NCBI GenBank assembly: GCA_033063855.1
Contig: CP093831.1
Span: 27,156,001 to 27,220,000 of the forward strand
DNA length: 64,000 nt
Source: Smittia aterrima
Lineage: Eukaryota > Arthropoda > Insecta > Diptera > Chironomidae
Reading direction: 5' to 3'
Under the pieces are notes generated by a model. That model made no database searches, was not told the origin of the DNA, and was given only the letters and a program-made list of their open reading frames with translations. Each line of letters starts with the position of its first letter. Positions within the stretch are counted from its first letter, which is position 1. This document shows, in pieces, positions 55,856 to 64,000 of the stretch. The translations under genes and the position numbers were made by a program.

Positions 55856-57393
55856 ATGAAAACTTATTTTGCATTTTTGTTGGTGATCATAGTCGATGCA
55901 TCAGTGATTAAAAGTAGCGGCGACGGATGTCTTCCAGAATATTTTAATTCGATCCACAGCAATTTCACGACTCCACAAGCTGATCGAATCTCGAATTTCA
56001 CCGGAAAAGTTGTTAAGAGCGGCGCAATAGAATTATCTTGGGACAATCCAAACGGACATATTCTTGCTTTCTCTGTTTTCTCTGGCGTTGTTGGCTCAAA
56101 TGAAAAGAAAATTTTGTGCGTTAGTTATCAGGAGTTTGAAGAAGGAGGACGCACAATAATAATTGATAACCTTACGACAGGAAAATACGAATTTACTGTA
56201 GTAGTTCGATTTGTTGCTGGTTATGGAAGACGAAGCGATCCGATCTTTGTTGAGATCGTTGTTGAGATCGAATCAAATTATTTTATTTATTCGATAATAA
56301 CTTTAATTGCTTTAATGTTACTGATGTTCTTAATTTTGCTGATGTTTCAAAAAAAGCTTTTTCGGTCATCGAAAAAAGATGAAAAGGATTATTGCTATGC
56401 AACTTATAATGTCTACAATCCTGACGATGGATTTGAACTTGAAAGAAAAAATATCGAAATTTTGAAGGTGATTGGACACGGGAGCTTCCGTTTAGTCTAT
56501 AAGGGAGTTCTGAGAAAAACTGAGGAAAGTGAGGCCCCTTTATCTGTGGCAGTGAAAACTGTCAATCGCGAAGCTTGCATTGAGGACTCGATCAACCTTC
56601 TGAAAGAAGGTTCAATAATGAAGAATTTCGACACGTTCCACATCATCAAACTTTTGGGAATCGTCAGTAAATCGCAACCTTATTTCATTGTAATGGTAAG
56701 TAATAAGCTTAAATATTAATTACGTTATTAATTTAAATAAAATATTATGAACAGGAACTAATGACGAATGGAGACCTACAAACATTTTTAAGGAACAACA
56801 GACCATTACCTCCAAGCTCTAACTACACTCAATATCGTCTGATTCCTCCTGTGTCTCACATGGCAATTCAAATCGCTGATGGAATGGCTTATCTTGGACA
56901 TAAGAAGTTTGTACATCGAGATCTTGCTGCGAGGAATTGCATGGTCTCTGCTGACTTGACAGTGAAGATCGGAGATTTTAGATTGACTCGAGATATTTAT
57001 CCACCTGATTCTTATCAAGAGAGACAAAATATTTTGCTGCCTGTTCGTTGGATGTCGCCAGAAAGCTTGAAAGATGGAATATTCACTTCTGAAAGTGATG
57101 TCTTCAGTTACGGAATCGTTTTGTGGGAAATTGTAACTTACGCTGAGCAACCTTACAAAGAAAAATCACATTCTGAAGCAATGAACTTCATCATCGAAGG
57201 TGGAACAGAAAGTAGACCAACTCAAAATTGTTCTGATAAAATCTACGAAATCATGGAAAAATGTTGGCGATTTGATCCTCAAGAACGAATCCGTTTTAAA
57301 GACATTATCGAAGATCTGCTAAGCGAAGCTCCAGAAAAATTTACCGAAGAATCGTTTCACTGTCCTATGAGAGATAGAAATTGTTTAAATTGA
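55856..57393 (+). CDS. Chimeric insulin-receptor-like kinase with one fibronectin domain
   Basis: Two exons, 55856-56695 and 56755-57393 (phase 0), give 492 residues. The first 19 residues (MKTYFAFLLVIIVDASVIK) resemble the signal peptide of the nearby peptide genes (DASVIKN), not that of the receptor at 20720. One fibronectin domain follows (residues 42-135), then a membrane helix (142-164), a juxtamembrane part with NPDD where insulin receptors have NPEY, and a kinase domain (about 200-470). Lys234 (VAVK), HRDLAARN (334-341) and SPE are present. The DFG motif reads DFR (354-356) and the glycine loop reads GHGSFR (207-212), with the third glycine replaced. The activation loop has one tyrosine fewer (IYPPDSYQ). 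There is no L1, cysteine-rich or L2 domain. Activity is doubtful. Confidence 0.85.
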
Positions 57394-57949
57394 AACATTT
57401 TTTAAACCAAGGAGAATTAAATAAATAAAGTGGTAAATAATTCTATTCAGACTTTTTTGAATTTCTTCTTTATTAAATAAAGATTACGAGAGTTTTCTTC
57501 TTCATTTTCTGAATATTTTTAACATAATCAAAATAATACTAAACTCAGATATGAAATTGTTCTAGATTTAGCTTTAATTTAGAACATTTGAATTTTTTGA
57601 ATTCACTTTAAAACTCACTTTACTGAGAAAAGTTTGTCTCGACTTGAGATTTATTAGTCGACTAAACTGAAAATGTTATTCGCTCGTTGCTCAATATTTA
57701 TGAACATTAAAACTATTCTGAGAAACTCTGATTAACCGGCATTATGTTTCGTTGACACTGTAAAGTATAAAAGTGTGTTTATACTTACAAAGGTGGGGAA
57801 GTCGAAACTCTCAGAATGATCGAGAGCGAGAGAAGTTTACTTTGCAGGAGGAAATTAAAGAATTCTTTGAATCAAAATTTATTTGAAATTTCCAGTGAAA
57901 AATAAATTTGCTGAATTAAAGCTAAAGCGAGCAAGAGCAACTTAATATC

Positions 57950-57992
57950 AAATCAGTATAAATTGATAGTGTTCACTTTTTTCGAGTCAGTT
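57950..57992 (+). promoter_or_regulatory. TATA/initiator promoter of peptide gene P1
   Basis: TATAAATTG at 57957 and TCAGTTC at 57987 are 30 bases apart. The identical pair precedes P4 (62752 and 62782) and, on the minus strand, P2 (about 59535 and 59505). In P3 the TATA site has become GATCAGTGA. Confidence 0.6.
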
Positions 57993-58087
57993 CAATTCAA
58001 CTCTTCTTCTGATATTATCATCGAATAAAAGTTTCGACTTTTAATAAATAATTTAGAAGAATCAAACAAAGTTCTAAAATCAATAAA

Positions 58088-58496
58088 ATGAAAATTGTGT
58101 TTGCATTATTGGCAGTCCTGGTTGCTTCTCAAATTGATGCATCAGTGATTAAAAATAATGACGAGACGTTTAATGTACAACCTGAAGCAGAAGAAACTAA
58201 AGAGGCTGGTGAAAGATACAAAAGACAGAGCTGTGGGCCTTATGGTTGTGCTCCAGCTGGTGGATGTGAGAGTTGAATTTCTTTATTATTAATTACAAAA
58301 TTACCTTTACGAAATATTTTAAGATTGTGGACCGGACGGATGTTTTGATTCGAATGGCAAAAATATCACCGGAAATCAGGAAGCTTTCCCAGGGTGTTCA
58401 AAATATGGTTGTGCAATAGGCGATCATGTCTGTGGACCGTACGGATGTTTTCCTTTTAAGAAGGAATTGAATTCTCGACAGAACTCAACAGCTTGA
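58088..58496 (+). CDS. Secreted CGPYGC-repeat peptide P1
   Basis: Exons 58088-58265 and 58324-58496 (phase 1) give 116 residues. A signal peptide (MKIVFALLAVLVASQIDA) precedes an acidic spacer and a dibasic-rich site (RYKRQ). The mature part then holds CGPYGC, CGPDGC, CSKYGC and CGPYGC motifs separated by about ten residues, and an NIT glycosylation signal. No known family was recognised. The pattern of leader, acidic pro-part, KR site and cysteine pairs suits a processed secreted peptide or a small structural protein. Its leader is shared with the chimeric kinase at 55856. Confidence 0.7.
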
Positions 58497-58910
58497 ATGA
58501 CACATTTTGAAATTCTCAATTAAGACGAGCATTTGAATGTATTAAAAAACAATGAAATACATGTACTATCTCAATTTAAAATTTGTATTCCTTGTGGCAT
58601 CATACTCTTAATTATTAGAAAAACCGGATACTATTAAAATATGAAAACGTTCAATCGTCAAATAATTTGACTCAATTTTTATGATTAATGCAAAATTTGA
58701 ATTTAAAATAATTTATTTTTAGCTCGAGCCTATGACGGCGATGCGACCTGAAATAACTAAAAAATATCAATGAAATGTTTAATGGCGAAACTCGTTTCTT
58801 AATTTTTTCATCGTTCAACATTTATTAAATCAATCAATAATAAAAATTATTTCATAAAATAAATCCATGAACATAATATTTGAAGACTGGCATAGGCTCT
58901 GTCGCACAGC

Positions 58911-59426
58911 TCACTTTCCGGTGCATCCGTACGGTCCACAAGCTACAAGTAATTCGTTAAACAGATAAGTTTAAAGGAAAAATATTTAACACTCACATCC
59001 ATTACTAGTGCAACCGTATGGTCCACACGCTAGAAATAATTCATTAAATACAAGAATTTTAGGGATAAATGTTTCAAAACTCACATCCCTTATCACTAGT
59101 GCATCCGTAGGGACCACAGGCTAATAATAATTTGTAAAAGAGATCAGTTCTCTTAAAGCTTTTTAACACTCACATGCACCGCCACTTCCACCAGTTCCAG
59201 TGGTGCATCCATACGGCCCACAGCTCTCTCTTTTTAATCTTTCGACAGCTTCCTCAGTCTCTTCTACTGCTTCGGGTTGTACCAGCAATCTTTCAGTGTT
59301 GACAAGCACTTTCATTACCAAACCTTTGTCATTAAACGTTTCGTCTTTATTTTTAATCACTGATGCATCAATTTGAGAAGCGACCAGGACTGCCAATAAT
59401 GCAAACACAATTTTCATTTTATTCAT
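58911..59426 (-). CDS. Secreted CGPYGC-repeat peptide P2, built from micro-exons
   Basis: Four exons: 59174-59417 (or from the in-frame ATG at 59426), 59085-59120, 58997-59029 and 58911-58942; all introns are phase 1. The product is about 114 residues: the same leader as P1, an acidic pro-part, LKRE, then CGPYGC in each of the four exons. The last three exons are only 36, 33 and 32 bases and each encodes one motif (SCGPYGCTSDKG, SCGPYGCTSNG, SCGPYGCTGK). The number of motifs could change simply by gaining, losing or skipping an exon. It converges on P1 and the two upstream regions are inverted copies of each other (57580-58140 and 59350-59850). Confidence 0.7.
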
Positions 59427-60050
59427 TTTTGAACTTTGTTTGATTTTTTTAAGGTGAAATTTTATTTGATGATAATCTCAGACGACGAGTTGACATGAAC
59501 TGACTCGAAAAAGTGAATACAATCAATTTATACTGATCTGATATGAAGTTGCTCTCGCTTTAGCTTTAATTCAGTTTTTGGAAAAATGAAAAAAAAATTG
59601 ATTCAAAGAATTCTTTAATTTCCTGCAAAGAGAACTTCTCTCGCTCCCGATCATTCTGAGAATTTAGACTTCCTCACCTTTGTAAGTATAAACACACACT
59701 TTCATGCTTTTCAGTGTCAATGATACTTAATGCCGAATTATCAGAGTTTCTCAGAATAGTTTTAATGTTGATAAACATTGAGCAACGAGCGAATAACATT
59801 TTCAGTTTAGTCGATTGATAAATCTCGAGTAGAGACAAACTCTTCTCAGTAAAATGAGTTTTAAAGCGAATTTAATAATTTTATCATTTGTGTTAGTTCT
59901 TTGTCATCATCGATCAACGAAAGAAGTTAATAAATTGAAGCAGTTTTCTCATAATTATCTAATTAAAAACTTCTTCGTAAATTCTAGTTGGTGGAGATAT
60001 CTCTTTAAGCGATTTATATTGAGAAGATCATTTAAGTGAATCGGAAAAAC
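59427..60050. other. P2 promoter and inverted copy of the P1 upstream region
   Basis: On the minus strand this matches 57600-58080 (GAGAGAAGTTCTC, AATTAAAGAATTC, AAGTATAAAC landmarks). A 61-codon plus-strand frame at 59854 starts with a hydrophobic leader (MSFKANLIILSFVLVLC), but it lies in the mirrored spacer and is not called as a gene. Confidence 0.45.
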
Positions 60051-60059
60051 TAAGCGGAA

Positions 60060-60363
60060 TTCTCTCAATGATATCATCTGAAAGTGATGTCTTCAGTTAT
60101 GGAATTGTTTTGTGAGAAATTGTAACTTACGCTGAGCAACCTTACAAAGGCAAATCAAATCCTGAAGCAATGAACTTCATTATCGAAAGTGAACCGAAAG
60201 TAGACCAACTCAAAATTGTTCCGACAGAATTTTTGAAACGATGACAAAATGTATGCGATTTCTTCCTAAAGACCGAATTACATTTATTGAAATCATTGAA
60301 AATTTTCTGAGCAAAGCTCCAAACAATTTCAGTGAACAATCATTTTACTGTCTTAGAGATTAA
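60060..60363 (+). pseudogene. Insulin-receptor-like kinase C-lobe fragment 2
   Basis: The sequence starts at SESDVFSYGIVL, then has TGA where relatives have the TGG of LWEIV. It continues with VTYAEQPYKGKS and CxRFLPKDRITF-like segments and a tail SEQSFYCLRD, with a frame change in between (SESEPKVDQ for the TESRPTQ stretch). It is clearly a decayed duplicate of the end of the 55856-57393 gene. Confidence 0.8.
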
Positions 60364-60430
60364 GTGAAAAAGCTCTCATCGGTTGAATTCAATGTTTTCG
60401 CGATAGCTGGGAGACTTAAAGTTTATTTCC

Positions 60431-60952
60431 TTAATAATGATCACGGTGACGATTATCACGATGATGATGATGATTACGATGATCACGATGATGACGATTA
60501 CGATGTTGACGATGACGATGCCGATTATGACGATGCCGTTGATAACCGTTTTTGTTATTTGTCTCAGGCTCGACGGGCGTGGAAACAAACACATTGATCA
60601 CAGGTGTCGGTGGATTGCAAAAGCATCCGTAAGGTCCGCAGGCTAAAAAATTTATTGAAGTTATTGATTTATGTACATTTATATTAAACTCACCGCATTG
60701 ACGCTTATTTCTTTTGAAACCTGCTGCTTCTGTATTTTCATTGACATTCCCGTCTAGTAAAGAATCTGAATTTTTACTAATTTCAACTGAATTTGTTTGT
60801 AATAGTTCAAGCAATCCTTCAAAGTTGACGTGGTCACTCGATGCCAATCCTTTTTCATCAAACGAAGTCATAACGTCGTCGTTATTTTTAATCACTGATG
60901 AATCAGCTTGCGAAACGATCAGGACTGCCCATAATGCGAACACAATTTTCAT
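60431..60952 (-). CDS. Secreted peptide P3 with histidine-rich tail
   Basis: Exon 1 (60694-60952) encodes the family leader, a longer pro-part and NKRQC. Exon 2 (60431-60642) begins ACGPYGCFCNPP and ends with about 45 residues made almost only of His, Arg, Asn and Asp (RHRHNRHRHRQHRNRHH...). Spliced length is 156 residues. The 51-base intron has no stop, so an unspliced message would give 173 residues. The histidine tail comes from a GAT/GAC/CAC-type microsatellite read in the His/Arg frame. Such a tail could bind metal ions, though this is inference. The promoter has lost the TATA sequence kept in P1, P2 and P4. Confidence 0.65.
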   Translation of the reverse strand: MKIVFALWAVLIVSQADSSVIKNNDDVMTSFDEKGLASSDHVNFEGLLELLQTNSVEISKNSDSLLDGNVNENTEAAGFKRNKRQCGEFNINVHKSITSINFLACGPYGCFCNPPTPVINVFVSTPVEPETNNKNGYQRHRHNRHRHRQHRNRHHRDHRNHHHHRDNRHRDHY

Positions 60953-61099
60953 TTTTATTATTTTCTGAACGAAAGCTTAATTATTTTATTATTTCTTGAA
61001 AGTGAAAAACTTTTATTTGACAAAAAATCTCAGACGATGAGTTAAATTGAACTGCCTTGAAATAAGTGAACATGATCACTGATCGCAGCTGATATGAAG

Positions 61100-61355
61100 T
61101 TGCTCTCGCTTTAATTCAGTTTTTTGAAAAATGAAAAAAAAATGATTCAAAGAATTCTTTAATTTCCTCCTGAAAAGAGAACTTCTCTCGCTTTTGATTA
61201 TTCTCTTTCTTCAAGACGATCCTGAAATTGATTGTTGAAACTTGACGACTGTAAGACTTTGCGTAGCACGAAAAGTTCTTGTAGACAAACTCATCTGAAA
61301 AATTGTATCGGACTGCAAAGCAAAATGTGGATAACAAAGCAATTTTCAAAATCAT
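61100..61355 (-). CDS. Possible small secreted protein, doubtful
   Basis: The ATG at 61355 opens about 79 codons beginning MILKIALLSTFCFAVRYNFSDEF, a passable signal peptide. The last third, however, overlaps sequence that elsewhere is promoter-proximal spacer (GAGAAGTTCTC, AATTAAAGAATTC). No relative with a conserved frame was found. It is either a very young gene or chance. Confidence 0.2.
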
Positions 61356-61624
61356 TTTCAGTTTGTGAGTGTTATCGAATGCTACCAAGCTTTACGAGCT
61401 CGAAAGTGGAACTGATAGTTTTGCTACAAATATTTATTTGTCGAGCAGATTTTCTAGAAGGAAATTATTTGTGCAATTGTCAAAACAATTATTGAAGGTG
61501 ACTTTGAGAAAATTGGACAACATGTGAGTAGATTTATTGCAAGGCTTAATTGAATCTTTCAATTTTTTAATATTTAAATCATTTATTGATTTAAATTCTT
61601 TTAAAGTTATTTGCTATCTTAACA

Positions 61625-62254
61625 GGAACTCATGACGAATGGCGATCTTAAAACATTTTTAAGGAAGAACAGACCACAGGCGCCTCTAAGCGGAAATTAC
61701 TCAAGTCTTCCTTTGACGTCTACTGTTCCACCTGTGTCTCACATGGCAAATCGAAGATGGAATGGCTTATCTTGCTCACAAAAAGTTTGTTCATCGAGAT
61801 CTTGCTGCGAGGAACTGCATGGTCTCTGCTGACTTGACAGTGAAGATCGGAGACTTCGGATTGACTCGGGACATTTACAAGGCAGATTATTATCGACGAC
61901 GAAGAGATTGTTTGATGCCAGTTCCTTGGATGTCTCCAGAAAGCTTGAAAGATGGAATATTCTCTTCTGAATGTGATGTCTTCAGTTATGGAATCGTTTT
62001 GTGGGAAATTGTAACTTACGCAGAACAACTTTATAAAAGAAAATCGAATGATGAAGTATTTAGCTTCATTTTCGATGGTAGAACGGAAAGCAGACCAACT
62101 CAAAATTGCTCCGACAGAATTTTTGAAATTATGACACAATGTTGCCGATTTCTTCTTGAAGAACGAATCACTTTTGTGTAAATTATTAACGGTCTTTTGA
62201 GTGAAGCTCCAAACAATTTTATTGAGCAATCATTTTTCTGTCGTAGAGATTAGC
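61625..62254 (+). pseudogene. Insulin-receptor-like kinase fragment 3
   Basis: It begins at the intron acceptor (TTAACAG) and ELMTNGDLKTFLRKNRP, matching exon 2 of the 55856-57393 gene. A 5-base deletion at VSHMA (about 61750) shifts the frame, which then reads MAYLAHKKFVHRDLAARN...DFGLTRDIYKADYYRRRRD...SPESLKDGIF. A second disruption at ITFV (62178) ends it before the tail. Unlike the 55856 gene it keeps DFG and the three-tyrosine activation loop, so it derives from an ancestor with a sound kinase. The upstream exon is absent. Confidence 0.8.
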
Positions 62255-62883
62255 AAATTTAAATAAAAGATTTAAATTTAAAACAAGCTCAAAATTCCTT
62301 AGAATTTCCACTAGAACGGAATACAAAAACAAACTTGAATATTTTATTTTCACTTCTAAGTTTTGATATCGTTCTGTGAACTGTAACTTACTGTTTCCGA
62401 TTTCATCCTAATGAAACATTTTGAACTTTTAGCAAAGCGTAAATTGATTGTATTCTCAGCAGTAGATAATAATTTTTTTACCTAATTTATTATATTTAGT
62501 CAAAAGCTAAATTGTTCGATGCAGCGGGTCAATCTCACGAGAATGGCGAAAAATATTAATTTCATTTTGTTCCGTCCCTGTTATTAAAAATTAATTAGGC
62601 TAGCGTCTTCCATTAAATGACTTCGAATTCTATAATTAAAATTTTATTTAAAATTTTCAGCTAAAATGATAACAAGTACAAGTTAAAAAGTTAAGCGATA
62701 ACAGTTACTTATTAACGGAAAAGAAAGTAATTTATGACAGTCCGAGTTTAGTATAAATTGATCATGTTCGCTCATTTCGAGTCAGTTCAATTCAACTCTT
62801 CGTCTGGAATCATCATCAAATAAAAGTTTAGCAATTTTATTAAATAATTTAGAAGAATCGAGCAAAATTCAAAAATCATAAAA
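62255..62883 (+). promoter_or_regulatory. Spacer and promoter of P4
   Basis: AT-rich spacer. TATAAATTG at 62752-62760 and TCAGTTC at 62782 precede the leader of P4, exactly as in P1. Confidence 0.5.
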
Positions 62884-63180
62884 ATGAAAATTGTTTTTGC
62901 GTTGTTATCAGTCTTTGAGGCTTTGCAAGTGGATGCATCAGTGATTAAAAATAATGACGACATTTCGTCTCAGTTTGTTGACAGGGATCACGTCAACACT
63001 GAAAGATCGCTTGTACAACCCGAAGCAGTAGAAGGAATCAATCAGAAAGCATCACCAGACTGCTGTTGTAGAAGATGTGATCAAGTGTGTACACCTTTCT
63101 TTTGTTTTACTTTACCAAAACACTTGATTACTTATCATAACTGTATAGATGAGAATAATGTTCTACTCACAAAAAAATAA
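62884..63180 (+). CDS. Secreted peptide P4, cysteine-cluster variant
   Basis: A single exon of 98 residues from an ATG in the same context as P1. The leader and DASVIKNNDD are conserved, and the VNTERSLVQPEAVE pro-part matches P2. The mature part has no CGPYGC. Instead it has DCCCRRCDQVCTPFFC, then a tail HLITYHNC. The KR cleavage site is not obvious. It could be a diverged member, or the first exon could read past an unrecognised donor. Confidence 0.6.
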   Translation: MKIVFALLSVFEALQVDASVIKNNDDISSQFVDRDHVNTERSLVQPEAVEGINQKASPDCCCRRCDQVCTPFFCFTLPKHLITYHNCIDENNVLLTKK

Positions 63181-63237
63181 AATGAAATTCATTTTTATTA
63201 CTTTGTTTTATTTTTATACAAGTTTTGTGGGTTAAAG

Positions 63238-63362
63238 GTTCAGATATAGGCGCCATTTGAATTTAACGGGCAAATTTTCCCTTTATCATACATATTTGTT
63301 TCGTTACATTTTTTTTGTATGGGAAAACCGTTAAATTCAAATGGCGCTTATATCTGCCCCTA
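63238..63362. repeat. Short foldback element
   Basis: GGCGCCATTTGAATTTAACGG (about 63258-63278) pairs with CCGTTAAATTCAAATGGCGC (about 63329-63348). The pairing extends outward through AGATATA/TATATCT to arms of about 28-30 bases round a loop of about 50 bases. It looks like a small MITE. Confidence 0.7.
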
Positions 63363-63609
63363 GCGCCGTCAAAATCTAATCAACCGCTCTCGGTGGATCC
63401 TCAGAGAAACAAAGAAATCTGCAATTAAGATTTCTCTCATACTCCCTCGCGCTGGAAAACAACAACAATTTAATCTTTTGCCAAAACGCTTGGCCAATCT
63501 AAATATATTGTTATCTTTGGATTTGCCCTGCACAGATGAACTTCTTATCAACAAAAAAAATTATAATACGAAGTCTCCAGTCGTCGGCGCGAGAATCCAT
63601 CAAGTGACT

Positions 63610-63735
63610 AGTATTGCGCAGGTAGAAAATATTGGAACGAAGAAGATTCTCAAGTGATTTGTGATTCTTCTTGTCTTTTCATATCTTGTGAGCGCGATGG
63701 AACTTGCTGTGATTCTCAATGTCATCTGTTGATTC
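63610..63735 (+). pseudogene. Insulin-receptor-like cysteine-rich fragment
   Basis: The plus strand reads YWNEEDSQVICDSSCL...SCERDGTCCDSQCHL, matching FCWNEKVSQVICDPSCLSGVCGLNGTCCSSEC in exon 3 of the kinase-less receptor. Only about 35 codons remain. They abut a decayed peptide gene on the other strand. A shared stretch GCTTGGCCAATCT...TATTGTTATCT at about 63488 also occurs at 7080, beside the first receptor copy. Confidence 0.65.
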
Positions 63736-63932
63736 TGTATTTTCATTGGCATTCTTATTTTTACAAATTTGAAATTTCTGCTGCATTTGTTTGTAATAGT
63801 TCAAGTAATCTTTCAAATTTGACTTGATATGCCAATTCTTTTTCAACAAACGAAGTCATAACGACGTTGTTATTTTTAATCACTCATGAGCTTGCACAAC
63901 GACTAAGACTGCCTATAATGCGAACACAATTT
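63715..63932 (-). pseudogene. Decayed copy of peptide gene P3
   Basis: Minus-strand sequence from about 63932 matches the leader and pro-part of P3 (FALxAVLVV, VIKNN, SFVEKEL, LLELLQTNAAEIS). The start ATG is now ATT, a TAG interrupts the leader, and one or more indels break the pro-part. It ends at ENTESTD with no cysteine exon. Confidence 0.7.
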
Positions 63933-64000
63933 TAATTTTTATTATTTATTGAAAATCGAAACTTTTATTTGATGATAATCTCAGATACAGAGAGGAATTG

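Noticed and set aside
60364..60597. Plus-strand Asp-rich frame (DDDDYDDHDDDD)
   Set aside because: It is the shadow of the His/Arg-rich tail of P3 on the other strand; P3 has the signal peptide, splice sites and relatives.

Overview
The window is eukaryotic nuclear DNA, most likely from a nematoceran fly and probably a midge. The evidence is AT-rich spacers, introns of about 50-70 bases, TATA/TCAGT initiator promoters, and insect families (dpr Ig proteins, a CYP4-type P450, serine protease homologues, Methuselah-type receptors, insulin-receptor paralogues). No operon, CRISPR, rRNA or tRNA gene was seen. The species call is inference. Splice sites were placed by eye from phase, GT/GC-AG signals and comparison of paralogues; a few could be off by one or two bases.

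Layout. 1-4.3 kb: the first exon of a secreted protein, a secreted three-block LRR/coiled-coil protein, and its head-to-head broken paralogue. 4.5-43.3 kb: a tandem array of short seven-helix receptors resembling the Methuselah class, all on the minus strand, with eight readable genes (B, C, D, E, F, G, I, J) plus fragments. The array is interrupted by two copies of a block of about 7 kb (about 7.0-14.2 and 20.4-28.1 kb). Each block holds the 5' end of an insulin-receptor-like gene, a four-helix membrane protein gene, a small membrane ORF with a long hairpin, and a serine protease homologue. A single-exon F-box gene sits between the blocks. 43.3-49.3 kb: exons of a dpr-family neuronal Ig gene whose last exon is not seen here. 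51.7-54.5 kb: an 11-exon CYP4-like P450. 55.8-64 kb: insulin-receptor kinase fragments mixed with a family of small secreted peptides carrying CGPYGC motifs.

The most unusual biology is the insulin-receptor material. One paralogue (17983-20720) keeps the cysteine-rich, L2, fibronectin and membrane parts over 709 codons but has lost the whole kinase domain, and its L1 exon is broken. Another (55856-57393) has lost the ligand-binding half, kept one fibronectin domain, membrane helix and kinase, and begins with a signal peptide like that of the neighbouring CGPYGC peptide genes. Together they look like a receptor split into a decoy-like half and a kinase-like half. Other pieces lie at 6.3-7.4, 60.1, 61.6 and 63.6 kb. 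The second theme is rapid birth and death of reduced Methuselah-like receptors, whose third intron carries a GC donor in nearly every copy.

Mobile DNA is visible by comparing paralogues: a tRNA-derived SINE with target-site duplication, a foldback-type element inside a receptor intron, an insertion of about 0.87 kb in one protease spacer, and a 177-base insertion that rewrites the C-terminus of one receptor.
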